Assembly (NCBI GenBank): GCA_024734495.1
Contig: JALMQS010000089.1
Location: forward strand, 2,925,445-2,989,444
Direction of reading: 5' to 3'
From: Forficula auricularia
Taxonomy: Eukaryota > Arthropoda > Insecta > Dermaptera > Forficulidae
Length of the DNA: 64,000 bases
Both the position numbers and the translations under genes were made by a program. Each line of letters opens with the position of its first letter. Within the stretch, counting starts at the first letter, position 1. The notes beneath the pieces were generated by a model that ran no database searches, had not been told where the DNA came from, and saw nothing but the letters and a program-made list of their open reading frames with translations. This document shows, one piece after another, positions 25,101 through 37,400 of this stretch.

Positions 25101-25711
25101 GCTAATCATCCGAAATATATCGAGATATAGAACTACATGTTTTAACTCAATTTATTTTCCTTGCTGTGAAACACCAACACTTCAACTTCAAACTCATTAT
25201 AATTGAAAATTTGGCTGTTGTTAATGCATTGATTTTAGCTACTCTATAATTTAAATTTAGAAAAATTGATCCAATTAATATATTTCTAGGCATGCCGAGG
25301 TGAGAAGATGTCAAAGCCTTTCAATCTGCAAACCGACAGCTTTCCCAAGAGAAGCCATTCATATTCGGCTCCCGATGAAGCTGATATACTGGTTGTTTAT
25401 TCTACCTTACCTGGTAAATTCTGAATCAAAATATATTAAGGAATGTTTTAAAATAGAAGTTTATAAAGGAAAATAACAGAAACACTTTAATTTCAGAATA
25501 TGTGTCATATCGTAACAAGATTTTAGGAAGTTGGTATATTCAAGAATTTACTGCTGAATTAAGGAAGTCATTGAACTCCGAGGATCTTCTTAGTATCTTA
25601 GTTAATGTTAATCGACATGTTGCTCTAAAATACGAATCAGAGGGAACGAAACAAATGCCAATATGGGAAAATACTATGCTACGTAAAATTTATTTCGGTC
25701 CTTTAAATTAA
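22113..25711 (+). CDS. Caspase A: effector-type caspase, catalytic core only (278 aa, 5 exons)
   Basis: Exons: 22113-22210, 22682-22899, 24331-24512, 25290-25413, 25497-25711 (837 nt, in frame). All introns are GT..AG; the donor after exon 3 is GTTTGG in all three copies. Caspases are cysteine proteases that cut after Asp. The N-terminal peptide of about 48 residues has no CARD or DED, as in effector caspases. The p20 domain shows GLVLIFNH, Arg69 in PPRPGS, His126 in LMTHGD, and Cys168 in IIQACRG. A likely interchain cleavage site is LQTD182/S. The p10 part shows SYRN (Arg213), GSWYIQ and KQMP...LRKIYF. The closest known group is Dcp-1/drICE. The stop falls at the natural end of p10; copy C reads AAA where A has TAA, so A has lost the extension but keeps a complete protease. 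A second possible acceptor at exon 2 would add one codon. Confidence 0.88.
22900..24330 (+). repeat. Intron 2 of caspase A with an ancient repeat
   Basis: About 22950-23560 matches intron 2 of copies B (32120-32660) and C (46090-46960). It belongs to an interspersed family also seen at 55510-55750, marked by CTTGACCATACCCTGCATGG. It was therefore present before the gene duplications. The rest of the intron is AT-rich, with a conserved stretch around AAGAACGCGGCCAACTAAAT (about 23820). Confidence 0.6.
25000..25205 (+). repeat. Penelope-tail remnant in intron 3 of caspase A
   Basis: The phrase AACGGCTAATCATCCGAAAT, with GTAAAATCTG before it and TAGAACTACATGTTTTAAC after it, matches better preserved copies in intron 3 of B (39990-40130) and C (50745-50880). 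The B copy still reads CTGATGATGAGCTAAT. All three are decayed hammerhead-like Penelope tails inherited through the gene duplication. Confidence 0.5.
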
Positions 25712-27620
25712 TCTAGAGGACTACGTAGAGAGGGAGAAATGGTAATGGAACGGGAAAATGAAAATCAGGATAATTTGAAAAGATTTACAGATCGTCAAAA
25801 TTTTATCGTTAATTTATTTAAAAATGAATTCAGTGACGACAACTTGGATTTTTTAAAAATCTATAGAGCTGTTTTTGAAAGATAAAGCAGAACTGAATGC
25901 AAAACTGAAACGTTTTGAGGATTTTTACCAAACAGTAGAAATAGACGGCGATGAGAAAGTCGAAATGAAATTTAAAGAGCTAATCTTCGAATTTATGAAA
26001 ATAAATGGATTAACATTTCCTAAAGACGTGAAAGTAAATCGGAATGAAGTGTCCAAATATTGTATTATCTCTGAGAGGGAATCGACTAAAAAGTAGTAAA
26101 TGACAAGGAATTGTCCGAAAATGATCAGAAATATTATTATATAATGCAGTAAAGACCTTTTTGGAAAACCATCCGAATGTTTTTGATGATTTGTCAAGCA
26201 GACTGAAATTATTCAAAAAAATTTTGGTCCATACTAAAAAGGAAGATATAGAATTTAATACTAAATTAACTGGTGTGTTCACCACAAGACTTTCACATTT
26301 TCATTTATTTGAAATCATCGCGGTACTTCTAGTTTACACCCTCTTCATTTATTTCGTTTTTTTTTTTTTTGTTTTTTTTGATTTTCTCATTTTGTAACTT
26401 CTAGGTGGAAGGAATTGATGCCCTTGATAGTTGGAAATTGAGTTTAGGAGATAAAACCGGAAATTGTGGGCCCCAGGGGACAAAAATCCATTACTCAGTG
26501 CGTACGTATTTACGTATTTATGTATAGTACCCCCGCCCCTGCATTTCAGTAACCGTAAGTCTCAGAGCTACGAAATTCGAAACTTTAGTTCGATATAGGG
26601 CAGAAGGGGTACAGCAAGCTTTTTTACCTCTCTGCTATGCCAGCTCATTATAAACGAATTTTATTTATATTTTTTAGCATTTAATGTTAATCTTTGTTTT
26701 TTTTTTATTATTATTTTATTTTATTGTAACACTATGATATTTGCACAGTTGTGGGGCACTGTTGGTGCACCCAACATTCTGGCCGCTGTTCTGGAGATAT
26801 TTGATCTACCGGCGCCCACATATGCATTATTCTAATTATTAGCCACAACATCTGGCGCTTTATTTGGACGGCTGATGAGGTGTTTCATGATTATTTGTAA
26901 AAAATCTTTTTTCTTTTTTGTCAAGGGCTGCTCCCCTCAGTCATTGAAATCGGAAAACCGGAAGTGGACATTTACATGATTTTTTTTTCTCAAAAACGGT
27001 TATAACGATTTCTTTAAAAATGAGTATATTTATCAAGTGTCATCACTTATTAGTTGTGTGAAAATTTTAATCCGATTGAAATAAAGAAAGGCGGTATAAA
27101 GTAGGAATGTCGCTTGATAAATACACTAATTTTTAAAAAAATCGTTAGAGCCGTTTTTTGAGAAAATAAAAAAAAAAACGAAAAATCTTTCATGTAAATG
27201 TCCACTTCCGGTTTTTCGATTTCAACAAAAAGCTTGCTGTACTCCTTCTAGTCTATATCTAGCTTAAGTTTCGAATTCCGTAGCTCTGAGACTGTTGCGA
27301 AACGCGGGGTGGGGGGGGTACGTACCTACAACGTACATACGTACATACATACATACGTACCCACTGACCAATGGATTTTTTGCCCCTTTCTGGCCTCTGG
27401 GGACCACAATTTCCGATTTTATGTACTAAACTCGATTTCCAACTATTAAGGGCATCGATTCCTTCCAGTAGAAGTTACAAAATGAAATTAACTTTTTTCA
27501 TCTCTGAAATACAAGCTCTCAAAGAGTCAGGACCTAGTCAGCAATACTTCCACATTATATTCTATGAATAAAAATGTGAAAGTAAAAACAAATAGCTGAT
27601 TATGTGGGTAGAGACATGGA
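25712..27620 (+). pseudogene. Decayed C-terminal extension of caspase A
   Basis: After the stop, the DNA continues to match the extension of copy C, but in shifting frames. Segments read: NFIVNLFKNEFSDDNL (about 25797-25850), a frame over 25875-26096 with DGDEKVEMKFKELIFEF and INGLTFPKDV, and one repeat unit with ENHPNVFDDLSSRLKLFKK at 26161-26260. The match breaks off near 26262 at an inserted foldback and resumes at about 27587 with ATTATGTGGGTAGAGACATG, the counterpart of the last codons of copy C. The block is non-coding now. Confidence 0.85.
26265..27586. mobile_element. Foldback element inserted in the caspase A extension
   Basis: It interrupts sequence that is continuous in copy C. 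Arms lie at about 26400-26625 and 27230-27490, sharing CAGAGCTACGAAATTCGAAA and GATAAAACCGGAAATT-type blocks in opposite orientation. Outer ends carry ACTTTCACATTTT / AAAATGTGAAAGT. A further inner pair surrounds 26940-27220 (ACCGGAAGTGGACATTTAC on the left, reversed on the right). A related end is at 28928-28975, and part of an arm recurs at 35100-35335. No transposase was found. Confidence 0.75.
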
Positions 27621-27965
27621 TGACGAAACAAAAATATAAAAAATCATTTTATCGATTTGAGAATCAATTAACAAAATTGATACTAAAATTGGTGCATTGA
27701 CGAAACTTGATAAAGAGGTAACTACCACGGAAACCTTAAAGCAGAAGAACCCAGAGAGATCCAACGAGCAATCAAGATTTTTCCGTTTCTAATTACATCA
27801 AAATTGAAAGATTTTTTATTTTAAGATAACCCTAGTTTTAAGCAAGATTTAAAAGCAAATTTAGAATGTTTTGTTTGTTATCTTAGTGACACCTTATTCG
27901 AAACAAAAATGCGAATTTATACTTTGATCAAAGAAAATAGTAATTAGAAATATATCGATATGTTG
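27621..27965. other. 3' flank of caspase A
   Basis: AT-rich, with a few short stretches that could be more extension remnants (for example around GATAAAGAGGTAACTACC). Nothing here can be assigned. Confidence 0.3.
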
Positions 27966-28165
27966 AAACCTCTAAGCCGACGATATATCAAATATAAATA
28001 TATAATTTATTTGTTTGAGACTAGTTGCGAAGGTTTGACCTTCATCATCAGGATAAGATTTAAAATAATCGTATAATTGAATTAATGACAATTAAAAGTT
28101 ATAATTATGTGTAATTAAAAAGACTGATGAAAAAATATTAAACCTTCGAAACTATAGTCTCACAC
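27966..28165. ncRNA. Pair of inverted hammerhead-like Penelope tails
   Basis: The minus strand at about 28051-28016 reads CUGAUGA, U, GAAGG/CCUUC stem, then GCAAC where GAAAC is expected. The plus strand at 28124-28159 reads CUGAUGA, a weakened stem II, GAAAC, UAUA, GUC. The region matches 42850-43092. A Tc1-like terminus (CTAAGCCGACGATATA) abuts the left side at about 27974. Confidence 0.45.
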
Positions 28166-28206
28166 AAATAAATACATATTTACATTTGGTATATGTATGT
28201 ATATAC

Positions 28207-28486
28207 CAGGCGCGGATCCAGACCTCTGTTTTGGGGGGGGGGTGGTCGCCGGTATATAAGATCTACTTTTGATCTCGGAAGTGTGTCGCGATCGAATTGT
28301 CCAAGTGGGGGGGGGGGTCAGAGACGACCCCCCCCCCCCACATAGAACTTTATTTTCTTCAATTTTAAAATTTTTATGTTATAAAAAAAAAAAAAATTAA
28401 ATAAACATATAAAAAATATTGATCTCCAATGCTTTGGGGGGGGGGGGGTGCCAGTCGCCCCGTCACCCCACCTGGATCCGCGCATG
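28207..28486. mobile_element. hAT-type MITE, 280 bp, with perfect 8-bp target duplication
   Basis: Ends are CAGGCGCGGATCCAG and CTGGATCCGCGCATG, which match as inverted repeats at 14 of 15 positions. GTATATAC flanks both sides directly. The paralogous site in unit 2 (about 43120) lacks the insert. The interior has G runs and a poly-A stretch and is non-coding. Confidence 0.92.
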
Positions 28487-28984
28487 GTATATACTTATGT
28501 GCATCAAGCATGGACAACCTTGTTAATTTCTCTTTATGAAATGTATAAAATATGTGATGAAGGGCCGATTTACCCACTGACAGTTAACTTTAACCATAAG
28601 TTGAGTCACCCAACCTACAGAAATCTGAGCCAACAGCTATCTAAAGATGACTATTATTCTGATCTCACTTGAGGTAACAAATTTAATTTTTATATTAAGC
28701 AATTTGAAAAGCTTAGGCATCTTTTGATCAAAAAATAAAATAAAATACAAAAACGAACGTAATTAAATATTATGTACAATAATTCATTAAAAATTATACT
28801 CTACGAATATTTCTTTTTCTAAAAATAAAATAGTTAGTTTTATTTAATTTTTTAACAATAAGTTAATGCTGGTTCTGAGATATTAAACATCAAGTTTAAC
28901 CTCATAAACCAGTTTTAATAAAAAAATCAACTGGTGTGTTCACCACACGACTTTCACATTTTCGAAATTCGAAACTAATCTAAT
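28487..28984. other. Unit 1 downstream flank
   Basis: It matches 43125-43730 in unit 2 (for example AGATGTTAAAC/AGGTAACAAATTTA blocks). I see no coding signal; the frames at 28374-28672 are chance. Confidence 0.4.
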
Positions 28985-29480
28985 TAATTTAATATTTGAT
29001 TCGACTGGAAAAAGAATGTTTCTCTGAGGTTAAATGGTCTGCAATTGCACTATGGCCTGAGCCCCCTTTAAAAATTATTTTGTGTTCCGAAATGCGTGTG
29101 TTTAAATTTCGTTCTGTTTTTCCTATATATGTCGAATTACATTCCCCGCATGAATAGAATAGACGCCTTTTTGTCCTTTTTTCAATTTTTGTCTTTCGTA
29201 TTATTGCTAAGTTCAGATCCTAATGTTCTAAAGGATTTGAAAATTGTTTCATATCCTGAAGTTTTGAATTTTAATTATAAGGTTTCGAAATTTTTCCAAA
29301 TTATGGGATTATTAATTTTGATTTTAATTCTAGCTCGGGCAGTTGGGAATAAATCAGATTCAGAGTTGACTTTTGAGTTGGATAGTTTGTACGCGATAGG
29401 ACTGCAGGAATTATTAATAGCTGTATCTGTGGTTGTGGTGGATGAAGAGGACAAAGCCCTCGAAACTATAGTCTCGTTAT
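28985..29480 (-). pseudogene. Penelope-like element: GIY-YIG endonuclease fragment
   Basis: On the minus strand, at about 29175-28985, one frame reads LFYSCGECNSTYIGKTERN, then TRISEHK and SAIADHLTSEKHSFS. This is the Cys-rich GIY-YIG endonuclease characteristic of Penelope-like retroelements, which nicks target DNA to prime reverse transcription. The upstream part (29480-29180) is frameshifted. An open frame on the opposite strand over the same bases is a shadow. The reverse transcriptase domain is absent. Confidence 0.8.
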
Positions 29481-30033
29481 AAATAAAATTTATAATTCAA
29501 GCTGAAGACACACTCTTTTATTGTCTCTTTCAATATATAAAAATTCTGCTACCCAGGGCACAAAAACTCCAGACAAATAAGTTTAATAAATGAGCCACTG
29601 AAGAAGTTGCGAACCAAAAACGAAACGTTTGGCCTAGTTAAATAAAAAACTTTGTATTTAATTTAGAGTCATGTCCACCTCCCTACTATTCCTTTAATAA
29701 AATTAAATATCGATTAAAAATAATGAAAAAATGAGATAACTTGAATTTATAAATATTACTAACCCATTTGTGTTCTCTTCCTCAATTTTAACGACAATGG
29801 ACCTGGGAACATTGTAAGTTCCTTAAGGCAAAAATAAAAAAAAGAGAAAATATTCATGTTGTCTATAACTTTTCACTTTTTGATTGGATTCTGATAACAT
29901 CATTACACAATGAGACTTTATACTTATAAATTGCTTCGAGACTGAATTTATTTCAAATAAAATGTCATGCCAAAGAATTAGATGGGCTGTAAATTTGTAA
30001 TTTTTAATATTTTTTGCTAACCCTTATGTTTTA
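29481..30033. other. AT-rich flank with a Penelope-type tail
   Basis: At 29598-29640 a CTGAAGAAGTTGCG...CGAAACGTTT phrase resembles a degenerate Penelope tail. The remainder matches 43985-44160 in unit 2. No gene was seen. Confidence 0.35.
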
Positions 30034-30195
30034 ACCGAGGGGTTGAAATTAGGTGTACACGTCTTTGGAATTATGTGGAATTATTTTGGAATTCATTAGA
30101 TAATGTCCCTATATCTATTGTCTTCTACTTGAAATGGAAGTGGAAGTGGAAGTAGATGTACACCATATTAGTTCTCGGTTCACCCCTCGGTTATA
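30034..30195. mobile_element. Short MITE, CGAGGGGT family, copy 1
   Basis: Inverted ends CGAGGGGTTGAAATTAGG and GGTTCACCCCTCG bound about 155 bp, with a GGAAGTGGAAGTGGAAGT core. The corresponding place in unit 2 (about 44180) is empty. Other copies lie at 35697-35875 and 43237-43391. Confidence 0.75.
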
Positions 30196-30357
30196 AACTT
30201 TAGTTTCTGTATCTCTGTTGATGTCATCTATTATTTGGAATAATGCGTCATAGATTTCGCAAAAATGAAATCGTAAAGTTTGTAACGCATCATCTACTCT
30301 GCTTGATCACCTAGTAGCACTCAATGGTTTTAGAGTTAATTGTGAAACATATTTATT

Positions 30358-31374
30358 TAGCATTTCCCAACGCTTTGTAGAATCAGAAAAAAAGGTGTAA
30401 AGTTTTTGTACAATAGAAAATAAACTGCAACGGATCGTTGCTAAACTTTAACCAAAGTCATTTGAAATATTAATATTATTATTCCTTTATTATTAATCAG
30501 ATATTACTAACTATTTGAAGTCCACGTTGAATTAAATTCAAAAATATACATCGATACTCATCCAATACTTGAGGAATAACCATTCTACATTGGATTTTTG
30601 AAGTTTCGATTATTATCGGTAATCATTGCTGAAGACATGGAGGAATCGTCATAAAATCAAAAATAACGATCGATTCTTATCTAATACTAGATGAATAACT
30701 TTATCTCATTCCATTTTTGATGTTTTGACTATTAATGGTATCTAAAAACATGGAAGAATCGACTTAAAATCAAAAAGAATAAATTCTTTTATGGTAAACA
30801 ACTCAAATGTCCCATGTAATTTTTGGAAAACCCTCACGTGCTAAAATTCAACCTAATTGAATACTACAATTTGTGATTTTAATTAAGACCATGAGTTCCG
30901 TACTCTTTACCTGAGGACTCTTTGAAGTCGCGTTTGCCGCGAGACCGATTACAATACTTTACCAATGCTTCGCATCGAATAAAGTATAAGGGTTTTTTTC
31001 TGTAGAAGAAGCTGCATAATTCAAAATAGGTTTAAAGAATGAGAAGAGCAGAGAACACAAAACGACCCTTGGTTTTTTTCACGTATACTATTTTGTGCAC
31101 CGTTTCTCACTCCGTTCATATTATCCTCTGTAATAGTCTTGTCTTCTAAGCCACTTAGACCCAAACCCTAACTTTTCCAAATCTGTCGGAATAAATTTTG
31201 TCAAAACCTCTTCGGTTGAATCACTAGCTTCAATTTCTTATTTATTTTGAAGGGAATTAAAAGAGACAACTCTCTTTATTGTTAATGCGAGCTGGTCAAG
31301 ATGACGTTTTACCCCTGGGGTACAATAGTCAAATATTGATTTTTGTAATTAAATGCTTATCTGAATTATCAGTT
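30358..31374. repeat. Start of caspase unit 2
   Basis: The left edge of the second duplicated unit carries the foldback-family left half (30358-30790). At 30840-30985 it is joined to a reversed fragment of the repeat family of 41812-42400 (CCTGAGGACTCTTTGAAGTC). The flank homologous to 18650-18829 then follows. Confidence 0.7.
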
Positions 31375-31474
31375 CCTGTGATAAGCTAAGTTAATCTTAT
31401 CGAAAAAGAATATGGCGATAATAAAAATTTCAAAGAGAAAAAATATTTGTTCTTGAAAAAGTTTTAGTCAAAAA

Positions 31475-34400
31475 ATGTCTAACCACAGTGATGCAGTAAC
31501 TGATGAAAAAATAGACATAGAAGATGCCATGGAAAATTCAAAGCCAGGTCGGTCAGAAGACTATGGCAGAACGTAAGTACCTACACTTTGGATCAATGAC
31601 AAACACAATATAAAATTTAAATTGATAATTTATTTTATTTTCGTTTAATAGGAGTCCTAGTACAATGAACCTGAATATGAGAAAAACATTTATATCCAAA
31701 CAATAGCATAATCCGTAAAAGTTTTCTAAACATTAACCATCAATTCCCTATATTTTATCAGTACCTTTACATATAATATTTACCATTGTTAGCATTTTTT
31801 CTTAATATTTTACTATCAAGAACAATGAAAAATATTTTATATTTTTTTCAATTAATCTATTTTTCAACAGTATTGCAGAAAAAGATGATCCATATTACCC
31901 CATCCGAGAGAAAAACCGAGGACTAGTATTGATTTTCAATCATAATAAATTTGATGAAAAATTAGATATTCCGGCAAGGCCTGGCTCCGAAAATGATGTG
32001 GCCAAATTAAAAGAAGTATTTGAACATTATAATTTTAATGTTAAGGTCTTTATTGATTTGGAAGATGTCCTAGGAATGTTACAAGAAGGTAAATTTACAG
32101 CCTATTTATTAAACTAAAATTAATTCCCTTTCTTTTGGGTCTCTATCAATACCACATAGTGAGTCGTTTTCATAAGGTCGCAGGGTGCACATGCGAAATT
32201 TCATACAAAATGATCAAAAAGTATCTAGGTCTTATATTAATAGTTCTATTTTTGGAACCCCCAATTTTGTCCCCTGACAAAATCTTAAACTCTTTTTTTT
32301 TAATATAGGCCCCATTTTAGAATAAATTCTACCCTTCTTGTTTTTTTTTTATTGAAAATGTAATAATTTTAATTTTTAACCCCCCCTCCCCCCTTTCGAA
32401 CTTAAATTTTGGTAACGTACAAACAGACATCGAAACAAAATTTTTAATATCTCGTAAAATAGAATTTTTCGATGTTCACACTTTAAGGCTTTTTTGTAGA
32501 ACAAAACGATAAGGTTTTTCTCAATTTTTTTATCAAAATAGTATCACTCATTTTTTATTTTTTTTGAAAAAACTAAGAAAACACAAAAACACTTTTTTCA
32601 TGCACGATTTCAATACTTGTCTATACCCTCCATGGTAAAGTAAAAATATATTCTTTAAAAGAAGAGATAAGGCTGAAATATATATTAAAAAATAAAGTTG
32701 AAAAGCTTACCTTGGTTCAGAATTGAGGGATGCAGGGCCGTGCCTGGGTATATGGCCGCCTGCGTGCCAGTCTGTATGGCCGCCCCAGGATAACATTAAA
32801 AAAATAGATTGTTATTAAAATTAGATTTCCTTATTATAGGAGCAGATAACAATCAATAAAATTTGAGTTATAATAAAATATTTTAAACTTTCTATAAATA
32901 AACAATTATTTATAGATTACAATCTATAAATAGAATCTATAAATGGATTATCTATAAATAAATTAAAAATTTTATCTAATCAAAAATAAAATATTATTTT
33001 TGAAATTTCTATAAATAACAACAATAAACTAGTATTACGATAAATACACCTTTATAAAAGGATTTTCTATAAATAATCTTTAAATTGACATTGTCGTAAA
33101 TACGTCTTTTATATTTGAAATTTCTATAAATAGAAACTATAGTTAATAATTTTGAATATTGTCACGAATTAATAATAAGTTTATAAACAATCTGTTTATA
33201 AAAGAATAATTGAATTTTGTGGATTTTATAAAATTATTGTATTGTTGCTTGTGTATTGTTGATTGTATTTTTGCCCAGTAAACAACACTGTAACGATTTG
33301 GCCGCCTCTTAATTTCGGCCGGCCTCGCGTGCGGTGCACACGCAATGAACGCCCGTCAGGCACGGCCCTGGAGGGATGAATAGATAGAGAAACGAGGTTA
33401 AACCACTTGGTTTGTCTATTACAACACTCGAAACAAACGCGAACAATTCTGAAATTATAAAAATATACATTTTAGCAATTAACATAAATATATAATTAGC
33501 AATATTAATTAGTGATAGAGAAATAACTTAATTCTTTAGAGCTGTGATATTTACCATGAGAAAGAACGCGGCCAACTAAATGCGCGTTGCCCGGCAAATG
33601 TCCGGTTATAGTAATATAATAAGCCGTTCGGCCGAACCTGGAAGACCGAGCTTTGCTTGGGTTTTAGTTATTGCTTATTTGAATGGCCAATTATTTTGTT
33701 TTGATTTAACCACATGATTCATTTTTACTTTCACATTTCTATAGAATATAGTAATGTGAAGTATTACGATGGCCAGTTTGGGTCCTATTTGAGATCTTGT
33801 ATCTCAGAGATGAAAATAGTTAATTTCATGAAGGAGGAGGTATCAGCCAAAGATGGAATCACTGTGTTCAATAAAACACCTTTAATAAAACGTTTCGGCC
33901 TGAATTTATTTGGCCAAATAAAAAATGTATCAAATAACTACCCTATGCACATTATTAATAGGATAATCAGAGAACTCTCAACTAAACAAAATAATTTAAA
34001 TGACAATGTTAACATCTTAACAAATAATAATAATAGTAATTCAAATAACCAAGTCGGACCATTCTGTTGCTTATATTCACGGCATATCCGAAAAAATAAG
34101 AAAACTTTTTAAAATTTACTACGTGAACATTGCCCACAAAAACATAGACAATATTCAATTTTTATTTAATAATAAAGATCCAACCCCTAGAGAATTGTGT
34201 AATAATATTGTCTATCAAATTAACTGTCTAGATTGTCCACCAAATTCTAGCACCTATATAGGGCAAAGTTCACGTTCACTAAAAATTAGTGTATATGAAC
34301 ATAAATTAAGTGTTCGAAATAAAAATAACAACACAGCACTCTCCACCCATGCAGCTGAACATAGTCATTCTTTTGATTACGATAATGCGCGAATATTGGT

Positions 34401-37400
34401 CAAGATTGATAATTACTATAAAAGATCCATAGCCGAAATGCTATATATAAAAATAGCAGGTGAAAAAGCTATCAATTTTAAAAGAGATTGTATGTTTCTA
34501 TCCAATATTTACACATATATCTTGTGTGATATGAGCCAACAGCTGTTCTCTTGATCTTAATATATAAATAAGGAAAAAATTGCCTTTTTTGGGAGTTTTT
34601 GATAGATTGGAGCATACATGTAAGAATTGTATTTTGATTGAATGGAAGAAATGCATGTGATTTAAAAGTAATTAGATTCTAATTTGGACTTTTGATTATA
34701 AATAAATAATGATGAGATTTATGATGACCTCCCATAGGGGTCAAATATATAATTATAATGTAATATATAGAAAAAATTTATATAAACTCATTACTTTCAT
34801 TATGAAACTTTTGGCTACAGGCACGTTATAAATTTCCATGAAGCTAAAAAATTTTATTTTTTGACAAGGCTTGGTTCGATCACATATGTGTACCGCATTT
34901 TGTGTATAACTGTAAGTTTAAACAACCAACTTGGTATAAAATATATCAATTAACATCTATTTGTAAAAAATTTTAGCATAATTTACTGAAGATGGCCAAA
35001 TAAATTCAGGCCGAAACGTTTTATTAACGGTGTTTTATTGAACCCAGTGATTCCATCTTTGGCTGATACCTCCTCCTTCAACTAATACAGTTTCATCACA
35101 GCCACGTACTCTTAAAAATATAGTTAATTTCATTTTGCAACATCTAGGTCGAAGTAATCGATGCCCATTTAGGATATAAAACCGGAAATGGTGGCCCCAG
35201 AGGCCAAAAAGGGGCCAAAAATCCATTTGTCAGTGAGTTTGTACGTATGTGTGTACCCCCCTCCCCCCCCTGCGTTTCGCAACCATAAGTCTCAGAGCTA
35301 CGAAATTCGAAACTTAAGCTCGATATAGGCTAGGCGCACCGCGACACTTCTACTTTACAACCCCTTCCTTTTTTTCAATCGGATTAAAAATTTGACACAA
35401 CTAATAAGTCATGACACTTAATACAATTAATAGTTTTTTCTTTTTAAAAATAAATAATAATATACTTTTAATTTTTCTTAAATTTTAGTGTTATCATTTT
35501 TTTAATACTAGTTTGTAATTAATGTAAGATAAAGTAAAGTAATTTGGTGTGCATTATTTTTTGATTACAATCCATAATTAATATTCGATATCCTTTCATT
35601 TTTTACTTTTTTTTTTTTTAATACTTAAACAATACCTACTACTTAGTGATATATTTTTAATGCAAGGATGCAAACAACATGACTAATGGTTAGTTGCGAG
35701 GGGTGAACAGGGATTGAAATTAGATGTACACATCTTTTGAATTATGTGAAATTATTTTGAAATTAATTAGATAATGCCCCTTCATTTATTGTCTTCTCCT
35801 TGGAAATGAAAGTGGAAATGGAAGTGGGTGTACAGAATATTAGGTCGCGGTTCACCTCTCGGTTGGTTATGGTTTATAGATAATACGGAAATAGGGTCCT
35901 AGAATCTGCCACCGATTTAAGAACCATTTAATGGGTTATACAATTATATCTCTAATATTAGGGCCTGATCAATGAATCACCTATTATTATTAACTTCTAA
36001 TATACTACAAAACTAAACTGTTTATTTATTTTTTTAGTAAAAAAAGACAAAAAATTACTTGAACAAAGTGACAGTCTTTTTGTAATTCTTATGACTCATG
36101 GAGATCAAAGTTTTGTTTATTCTTCTAAAATGCCATACAAAGTGAATTCACTCTGGAAAGAGTTCTACGCTTCACGATGCCCAGAGTTGGCAGCTAAGCC
36201 AAAAATATTTATCATTCAGGTTTGGATTGATTTTTAAAAAAAAATTATTTATTACTATAAATTTAATCTTTGGAAGGAAAGTCAAATAATGTATAAGAGT
36301 AAATCCAACTTATTTTGCATTTTTTAACCTCAAAATTTAAATATATAACTTTATCCCATAGCAACAATAATAATATAGTTTTGTGTCTCAACTATCTATA
36401 GACCAATTTCTATTAATGGTCATGATTTAAAAAATATTTTTCAATTTTTTATGATTTTTTCCATTCAGGTGTGAAAATCAATGGGACGGAATTGACATTA
36501 GAGTATTTTGATATGGTAATGTAGGCAGAGAGTGGCTTAAAAATATAGAAGGTTACAATTTTGGTTACAATTCACTAAAAGAAAAACAAAACTAGAAAGG
36601 TTTATTTAAATATACTTGGACGCACAAAAGCGATCCTATGTAATGGCGGAGGTACTTTGGGGGAATCGTAGTTTAACTCTTAATTACTATCTCTATGACA
36701 CCAGTCACATAATCCAAAACAATGCCAATTTTTTATATTGCATAGTACTAGTAGCTATAATACTTATATATGTTGCATGTCAGAGAGAGATTTGTCTTAA
36801 GGGTTTGGCTAACGGCCCGGCAAGCTTAGTTAGCGCTTGGGTTCGATTCCTAAGGGGACGATCCTCTCTGATATGCAATGTAAAAATATTTTCTCTAAAA
36901 TCTATGATTGGTCCTTAAAAGTTAAATTCATTTATTAATATTATAGGTCTGGGTTGATTTTTTGAAATAATTTCCATCTTTTTTCAAAAAAAGACACTCA
37001 AAAAGATACGCAAATCTTTGCTTTCACTGTAAAATTAATGGGTCCCTCACTGAAAACTTTTTTCAGTTTAGCTTAAATTTTCGCTATTCCCTTTGAGTTG
37101 AAGGGAGTGAAAAATCTTTAGCTATAATACTTATATATGTTGCATGTCAGAGGGAGATTTGTCTTAAGGGTTTGGCTAACGGCCCCGCAAGCTTAGTTAG
37201 CGCTTGGGTTTGATTCCTAAGGGAACAATCCTCTCTGATATGCAATGTAAAAATATTTTCTCTAAAATCTATGATTGGTCCTTAAAAGTTAAATTCATTT
37301 ATTAATATTATAGGTCTGGGTTGATTTTTGAAATAATTGTGAATGTATGTTGTATATTTGTGTATAAAAAAATAAAAAAAAATTGAATAAGTGAATTGAT

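Noticed and set aside
29096..29482. 128-codon plus-strand open frame with hydrophobic segments
   Set aside because: The opposite strand encodes the Penelope GIY-YIG nuclease, so this frame is its shadow.
36616..36918. 100-codon open frame across the intron 3 repeat of caspase B
   Set aside because: The frame is not preserved in the second copy of the duplicated segment and has no motif.
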